Origin: Polydactylus sextarius
Lineage: Eukaryota > Chordata > Actinopteri > Polynemidae
Assembly: GCA_016801845.1 (NCBI GenBank)
Contig: CM028931.1
Span: forward strand, 10,423,587-10,487,586
DNA length: 64,000 bases
Reading direction: 5' to 3'
Positions 60,201 to 64,000 of this stretch are shown here, in pieces (position 1 is the stretch's first letter; each line of letters opens with the position of its first letter). The position numbers and the translations under genes are program-made. The notes beneath the pieces are model-generated. The model was not told the DNA's origin, did no database searches, and worked only from the letters and a program-made list of their open reading frames with translations.

Positions 60201-60534
60201 ATATTAAATGTCATACTCTCTCTCTTTCATCTGACCTCTTTTGGCTTCTCTGTGCCATGGTTTTCTCTCATAATGTGAATATCTTAATACGAACAAAAAC
60301 TTCCAGTAGTCCTTAATAAATAAAAACCAATCATGTATGCTCTTCACAGCAGAAATGAACGTTTCCTTTGTTCTGCTCCACCTCTGTCTATTTTCAGGTT
60401 AGAGCTGCTGGTTGTCAACATTAAAGAGAAAAACTGAACTTGTCTCACCGTGAATCAGAGGATCTTTCTCCATCACTGAGTTCTCCGGAGACTGGAGACT
60501 CTGGTCTGTCCTTCCATTTATCAAAATAACTCAT
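51006..60534 (-). CDS. NLR gene: RING-FISNA-NACHT-LRR-FIIND-PYD (NLRP1-like layout), 19 exons, one frame break
   Basis: Predicted cytosolic pattern-recognition / inflammasome-type receptor. Minus-strand exons are 60449-60534, 59530-59753, 57642-59406, 57327-57500, 56906-57079, 56523-56696, 56265-56441, 56009-56185, 55530-55706, 55138-55311, 54791-54852, 54639-54718, 54440-54495, 52674-52888, 52277-52525, 51918-52034, 51672-51825, 51539-51579 and 51006-51290. Every junction is GT-AG and every phase agrees, provided one extra base near 52447-52448 is discounted; that gives about 1,519 residues. Domains: RING about 44-84, FISNA about 115-190, NACHT from about 195 (Walker A at 200-207), LRRs about 692-1100, a low-complexity linker, ZU5 about 1168-1238, UPA about 1239-1411, a Pro-rich linker, and PYD 1426-1519. 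As written, the frame break adds about 31 foreign residues and stops inside FIIND. The intron before ZU5 contains LINE debris. A second copy starts at 62840. The acceptor at 54853 is the least certain junction. Confidence 0.9.
51539..51579 (-). other. 41-bp proline-rich linker exon (UPA to PYD)
   Basis: This micro-exon encodes GPGPSPVPETPSAS with the split Gly codon. Phase 1 entry and phase 0 exit connect UPA to the PYD exon. The second gene copy has the same exon at 63338-63378, reading GPGPVPVLETLSAS. Confidence 0.85.
51672..52888 (-). other. FIIND (ZU5 + UPA) exons of the NLR gene
   Basis: The exons are 52674-52888, 52277-52525, 51918-52034 and 51672-51825. ZU5 is marked by FRCPGPGGFYCTLTGLVF, YRTVQWDESLL and RELHLPHCETK. 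UPA is marked by VVHITDEGMSILEP, VVVKVPHLSLFGLVWDVM, DYSVHCEHDNIVIQPE and YGPNFHPTFEVFLPL. In NLRP1 and CARD8 this domain self-cleaves and the C-terminal half activates the inflammasome. Here the catalytic His (about 1250) and Ser (about 1277) are 27 residues apart, as in human NLRP1 (H1186, S1213), but the residue before the Ser is Leu rather than Phe. One extra base near 52447-52448 disrupts the frame between them. Confidence 0.92.
52960..53460 (-). mobile_element. LINE reverse-transcriptase fragment in an NLR intron
   Basis: The minus strand reads VNMCFVDLEKA, then after a gap MRFSTSKSKAIVLNQKRVEC, EQFKYLGVFFTCDGKSDWE, GRIEAASAVMLTLLWSVVMK and ELWVVTER, all recognisable as fish LINE reverse transcriptase. 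The segment holding the catalytic ADD motif is decayed, and stops and frameshifts are present. It lies in the intron between 52888 and 54440. Confidence 0.8.
53461..53889. other. Unassigned sequence between the two LINE fragments
   Basis: This stretch starts with a short (TA)n run near 53468-53486 and has no splice-consistent exon. It may be LINE interior or a later insertion. I do not recognise it. Confidence 0.3.
53890..54345 (-). mobile_element. LINE endonuclease N-terminal fragment in the same NLR intron
   Basis: The minus strand encodes LTLGAWYVTLLMGKELEFVQ, EVKRYQLDIVRLPSVHSGTK and LLERS, which resembles the GTWNVTSL start of LINE apurinic endonucleases. It has the same strand and order as the RT fragment at 53.0-53.4 kb, so both are probably remains of one insertion whose middle is deleted or replaced. 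Confidence 0.65.
54440..54852 (-). other. NLR linker exons between LRRs and FIIND
   Basis: Three small exons (54791-54852, 54639-54718 and 54440-54495; 62, 80 and 56 bp) encode an acidic, Ser/Pro-rich linker with VQPAAGKPEVSS and MDVSEDDMKLMM. The third encodes SFTPEWQFESARVSYR, which joins the ZU5 exon so that YRFRCPGPGGF is read across the junction, as in FIIND domains. The first of the three uses acceptor GAG at 54853; the CAG four bases upstream would cause an early stop. Confidence 0.75.
55138..57500 (-). other. Seven leucine-rich-repeat exons of the NLR gene
   Basis: The exons 57327-57500, 56906-57079, 56523-56696, 56265-56441, 56009-56185, 55530-55706 and 55138-55311 are each 174 or 177 bp. 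All have phase 2 at both ends and encode two LRR units each (58-59 residues). The shared core is ALKSNPSHLRELDLS, followed by DSxLKxLCxFLESPxC. The three 177-bp exons carry one extra residue after the NN turn. Uniform length and phase point to growth by exon duplication, and exons can be gained or lost without changing frame. LRRs normally sense ligand or hold NACHT inactive. Confidence 0.95.
57642..59406 (-). other. NLR exon 3: FISNA + NACHT NTPase + winged helix
   Basis: This large single exon (1,765 bp, uninterrupted frame) is typical of fish NLRs. FISNA is marked by LNRVDTELYITE, followed by RCNDIF. NACHT has Walker A GVTGVGKTFSVQKF (about 200-213), Walker B VLFIFDGLDES (about 271-281) and the GFTDPQKDEYF segment (about 345-355). 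The FVHLSVQEFLASVYMF helix lies near the C-terminal end. The sensor-1 position reads ITSTPSAANQIP, where fish relatives usually have ITSRP, so the Arg is replaced by Thr at about residue 325. The nucleotide-binding and Mg-coordinating residues are otherwise intact. Confidence 0.95.
59530..59753 (-). other. NLR exon 2: C3HC4 RING finger
   Basis: All eight zinc ligands are present, spaced C-x2-C-x11-C-x1-H-x2-C-x2-C-x13-C-x2-C, at about residues 44, 47, 59, 61, 64, 67, 81 and 84 of the predicted protein. The core reads CTLC, then CDHWFCRQC, then CPGC. RING fingers of this kind are E3 ubiquitin-ligase modules and occur at the N-terminus of some fish NLRC3-like proteins. The acceptor is CACAG at 59754 and the donor is AGA|GTAAGA. 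An ORF start at 59413 in the next exon is not the protein start. Confidence 0.85.
60163..60177 (+). promoter_or_regulatory. CTCF-like motif in NLR intron 1
   Basis: CCAGCAGATGGCGCC fits CCASYAGRKGGCRS fully. It lies in the intron between the first exon and the RING exon. Confidence 0.4.
60449..60534 (-). other. NLR exon 1: start codon and N-terminal tail
   Basis: This exon encodes MSYFDKWKDRPESPVSGELS and on to a split Arg codon, with donor CG|GTGAGA. The start is chosen because it is the first ATG of an exon whose phase (2) joins the RING exon exactly. The 28-residue tail is polar and Ser/Pro-rich, as is common ahead of the zinc finger in fish NLRs. Confidence 0.75.
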
Positions 60535-61224
60535 CTTCAGTCAGTGTGAGTCCTGTTCCTCTGCAGACACAAACATTATCAGATGCAGCCTCACAAACTG
60601 ATGTTTGTGAACACATTCATTTCATTCATTTTGTCCAAAGTTGTGTCTGGTCACATCTGTTTATCTCTTGTCACCTGATCAGCGCTGTGACATTGGCACT
60701 TGCGCACTAGGACACCAAGCACGTCACCAATGACGTGTCTAAAATCAATCACAATCGATAAATAAGAAGGTAAAACAGGGGCACAATCGGTGACACAATG
60801 ACAGAGCAGCCTAGGTCACCTGTGTAAGGACCTACTGTACATACACATTCATTTGTCCGGCGCCCTGCGACCAGGAAGTGGATATATTTACACATGAAGT
60901 CACTAATCAGCTACAACTAATTCTCAATAAATGCCGACAGGCACAACACCTTACGAGTGGTCGATTTTAATTAATAATAATTTCGCGTTAGCTAATTAAT
61001 TTATGTTTAAAGTGAGTGGTAGCGTTGTTGATCATCTGCCACTACGGGTGGTTTCAAAAGTTTTCAGTTTCGGTCTCCGAAAACATCTAAAAAAAAAAAA
61101 AAAGTTACACAACTTACGTTTGCGTTTACGGCGTCTCCGTGCAAACGTCTCCCAACATGTTTCTTCTGATCGTCTACAAACATCACATCGTCACAAACTC
61201 CATCAAAAATCTTCCAAATCTGTC

Positions 61225-61310
61225 TTTTCTTACACCGGGCGCGCGCTGGGCTGCGTCTTTGCTTCCGCGGAGCGAGTGTGGGCGCGCGCAGCTCAGGCGT
61301 GCGCCAGGAA
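61225..61310. promoter_or_regulatory. CG-rich patch upstream of the first NLR gene
   Basis: This short stretch is dense in CG dinucleotides (GGGCGCGCGCTGGG and GGGCGCGCGCAGC) in otherwise AT-rich sequence, about 700-780 bp upstream of the start codon. It could be the promoter or an untranslated first exon. No transcript evidence is available. Confidence 0.35.
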
Positions 61311-61388
61311 TTTTTTTTCTTCTGTGACATCAGGGATGATTCTCTGCACCACCTGAGCCGCAGGAAGAGGTGGAAGTGTCCGGCTTCC

Positions 61389-61400
61389 GAAAGTGAAAGT
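61389..61400 (+). promoter_or_regulatory. ISRE-like motif upstream of the first NLR gene
   Basis: GAAAGTGAAAGT fits the GAAANNGAAA core bound by IRF/ISGF3 factors. It lies about 860 bp upstream of the predicted start codon at 60534, next to a CG-rich stretch. Interferon inducibility is an inference. Confidence 0.35.
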
Positions 61401-61914
61401 CCTGCCACATTCCTGCTCCAACCATTCACATGAACAGTCTGGTTCTAATCAGCACAACTCTTCATCCAGGTAGATCAGCTGATTAGTGGGATCACCTGTG
61501 TTCGGTGCACAGGTAACACCAACACATGGCACAACTTTTACTCTCTTAAAAAGTTTTACTTTTACACGGCAGCGTCCTCAGACACTGTAGTATATGTCAG
61601 TCCAATTGGTGGCACTGTCGCGCTTCCACGGAGGAGAAGAAGAATCTATAGACAGATTCAACATTAATCAATGTTGCTAACACAACAGTTGATACGGTTG
61701 TCCACTTCAACTATTCTCATACTTGATTTCTGTCAACGTGTGTGATGAAGTGTCCTTCACGTTAAACCAAACCACACTACACATTATTGCACATATGCAT
61801 TAGATTTCAAAATAAAAGCATGTAGTTAAAGTCATTATTGTTATTATTATTATTATTGATTGTTTGGCAGCAGTTTACATTTTCTGAATCTGAAAAAAAG
61901 TCAGAGCCAGTTTG

Positions 61915-62036
61915 CAGCTGAAGTGGTTAAAAAAATGACAATTTAGATATGTTTGGCTGACTGCCCCATCTACTTTCATTGTTAACTATTTGGTTGTGAA
62001 AACAAAAGATGGTCAAACTCGATATTACTTCACCAG
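61915..62036. repeat. Partial copy of the 30.3-kb repeat between the NLR genes
   Basis: Matches about 30684-30795 in direct orientation: TGGTTAAAAAAATGACAATT, GGCTGACTGCCCCATCTACT and GGTTGTGAAAACAAAAGATG. Confidence 0.75.
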
Positions 62037-62284
62037 TTCACCAGTTTTATTAATTATAAATTTGATTTTACAGGGTATTTTACAGGGTATTTGTTATTTT
62101 TTAATACATTTTTTTTTTTTTTGCTTGATGTTGTGGTTGTATCTGTTTCACAGCAAAATCACCTTTTTGTTTTACTTCATATATTACATATTTGAAAATG
62201 CATTTGTGCAGACGCTGCAAACTTTTTCCAAGACTTTCACACAAAATTAGAAACTTTTAAAGACTTTTAAGATCTCCAAACTCC

Positions 62285-62405
62285 AGCAATAATAAGCTTA
62301 GCATTAGCAATGGCGGCGGCGTCACTCATGGCAGTCGATGATAAACGTCAGCTGATTGCTAATTAAAGTTTGCTCTGTCGGTAGCTTGATACCAGAACCA
62401 GACAA
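62285..62405. repeat. Dispersed repeat, copy 2 (inverted)
   Basis: Reverse complement of 21130-21260; GGCGGCGGCGTC replaces GACGCCGCCGC on the other strand. Confidence 0.65.
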
Positions 62406-62839
62406 TGTAGAGTAAGATTAAGAGTTGTGACAATAACTTGCTGTGGTGTGGTGTGATCCGACAGAAGATGTACAAATATTATTTTGTGAGAGGTTCAGTT
62501 GAGAAAGTCCGGTTACATTTCCAGATCAAAGAGCTTGGAAACTTGAAATAAATATGTGTAATGTAGTTAATAGATTTGAATCTTTACAATCACAGATCAA
62601 CTAACTTCAGGTGTACCTTCTTTGTCTAACTTCCTTTGTCTACAAATTGTGTAAATCAGTGTCTTCTTCCCCGTTTGTGTTTTCCATTAGTTTAAGCTCA
62701 TGTAGAACTGGGTCTGTCCAAACAGACTTCAGGTTCTGCTCTCACTCTGAGTCCCTGATAGACCAGGATGATAGTTGTTTTAGGACTTTGTGAAAGAACC
62801 AGTTTTTTATAAACTCACAGATCTGTCAGGCTGAAACAG

Positions 62840-64000
62840 TCACTGATCTCCTGTTTCTTTGCAGACAGTTTGTAACTTCACCTTCAGATCATTCCTGCTG
62901 ATCTTTTCTAAAATTCTGACCATAACTTCCACTGCTCCATCAACTTTATATTTCTGCATCATCAGATCCACCACATCCCGACACTCTGCCTTAGACAGCT
63001 GTCTCTCTTGAATGGGTGGGAGGTTTTTCAAGGATTCGTGTTTCAGGTGCCATTTAAAGTTCTGAAACTCTTCGTCTCTCAGATCATTCAGGGTGTTGAA
63101 GAGGATGTCGATCATCCCGACGTCCTGGAAAAAAATCAAGACAATGTGGTCAGTGTGAAGAAACCACTGGTGTTATTTTCTACTGGATATCACTGGTTTG
63201 GCTCTGATGTCTCACTACAAGATAAGCTAGTGAAGCTTCAATTGTTAAGTTTTTTTAGACTCAATGTAATTTATTATAAGATGTTAGAGTTAAAAATGAT
63301 CGACTGTGAACAAACACAGCTGAGACAAAATCCATACCGAAGCACTCAGAGTCTCTAGAACAGGAACAGGACCAGGACCTGGACGATGGACAAAAAAAGT
63401 ACTTATATATTTGGTGAATTTATTTCTATTTTTAAAACCTGATGGTGAACACTTGAACATAGCACCCAACCTTCAAGTGCTGCTTTCAGAAGAACCAGAC
63501 GTTTCCAAACTTGTTTCCCCTCTTGGTCTTTGACCATCAGAGTCACTAACTCTGAGTTCAAAGGCAGAAAAACCTCAAACGTTGGATGAAAATTTGGTCC
63601 ATAGTGTACACGAAACTCTGCACTCTGAAAAGAGTAGACGTCATTTTCATACCTGTTGTAAAATGTTTTAACATGTTAAAAACTATAAGAAATGTGTGAG
63701 ACCTGACTCACCTCAGGTTGTATGATGATGTTGTCATGTTCACAGTGGACACTGTAACTCCGATCAGTGCTCAGCTTACAGTCAGCGGGACCACGCAGAT
63801 ATTTTGCGCCTTTTTGTTGGGCCACAACCTTAACCAACCAGACAACAGATTTCAGTGGAGATAAAAGATTAAAATCTACTCTGTATGTAATTTATGTTTA
63901 CAGTTCAGATCTTCAACATCAGAGGCTCTGAGACAGAAGTTTTACCACTTGCTGATCGACGTTACATTGCAGCAGATGAACGTGGAGAACACAAGGTTGG
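62840..64000 (-). CDS. Second NLR gene copy, 3' end only (UPA + PYD), truncated by the window
   Basis: The minus-strand exons are 63946-64000 (partial), 63712-63828, 63471-63624, 63338-63378 and 62840-63124. Their lengths (117, 154, 41 and 285 bp), phases and donor/acceptor sequences match those of the first NLR gene, and the introns are alignable by eye with scattered small differences. The encoded parts are the end of the FIIND/UPA, a short Pro-rich linker and a C-terminal PYD ending in VCKETGDQ. The frame is intact in what is visible. The exon in which the first copy carries its frame break is cut by the window edge, so that site cannot be compared. The upstream domains presumably continue past 64000 but cannot be seen. 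Confidence 0.92.

Larger units (their letters stand above)
60535..62839. other. Intergenic region between the two NLR copies
   Basis: This region holds the presumed NLR promoter (CG-rich patch and ISRE-like motif). It also contains a partial copy of the 30.3-kb hairpin repeat (61915-62036), an AT-rich stretch with poly(T), and an inverted copy of a 21.1-kb repeat (62285-62400). The two NLR 3' flanks share the sequence just beyond the stop codon and a further patch near 62520 / 50921; the second copy has extra sequence between them. No other gene is seen. Confidence 0.6.

Noticed and set aside
1..64000. tRNA, rRNA or snRNA genes
   Set aside because: None was recognised by eye; a covariance-model scan (tRNAscan-SE, Infernal) would be needed to exclude them.

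Overview
The window looks like nuclear DNA of a teleost fish, probably a percomorph. The evidence is intron-rich genes with GT-AG splice sites, a FISNA-NACHT receptor gene (FISNA is a fish-specific domain), Rex/L2-style non-LTR retrotransposon fragments ending in tetranucleotide tails, decayed Tc1/mariner and hAT-like elements, and many (CA)n, (TA)n and (GATG)n microsatellites. The species cannot be named from the sequence.

Layout. Positions 1-45,800 hold no protein-coding gene I can support. This part has three arrays of a 16-bp minisatellite (5.0, 6.5 and 9.2 kb), a second minisatellite at 15.9-16.8 kb and several dispersed repeat families present in two or three copies. It also has a 350-bp snap-back hairpin (30.3 kb), a 2.2-kb element with long inverted repeats (42.4-44.6 kb), and blocks of non-repetitive sequence that resemble conserved non-coding elements (10, 15.3, 22.9, 28.8, 31, 34, 35, 37 and 41 kb). 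A CG-rich, promoter-like patch lies at 33.0-33.4 kb. Positions 45,833-49,542 (minus) are a complete three-exon ap5s1 gene of 200 codons, the sigma subunit of the AP-5 adaptor complex. Positions 51,006-60,534 (minus) are a 19-exon NLR gene whose exons could all be phased together. It encodes RING, FISNA, NACHT, seven LRR exons, FIIND (ZU5+UPA) and a C-terminal pyrin domain. Positions 62,840-64,000 (minus) are the 3' end of a second, nearly identical NLR gene that runs off the window.

The main object of interest is the NLR pair. The layout matches NLRP1 (NACHT-LRR-FIIND-death fold), but the last domain is a PYD rather than the usual CARD, and an intact C3HC4 RING sits at the N-terminus. The FIIND keeps the catalytic His and Ser at exactly the human NLRP1 spacing, but the residue before the Ser is Leu instead of Phe. 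The first gene has one extra base between that His and Ser which, if real, would remove the UPA and PYD. The two gene copies differ mainly in one short patch of the PYD exon.

Neither ap5s1 nor the NLR genes form an operon-like unit; they are simply neighbours on the same strand. CTCF-like motifs lie on either side of the first NLR gene, and an ISRE-like motif lies upstream of it.
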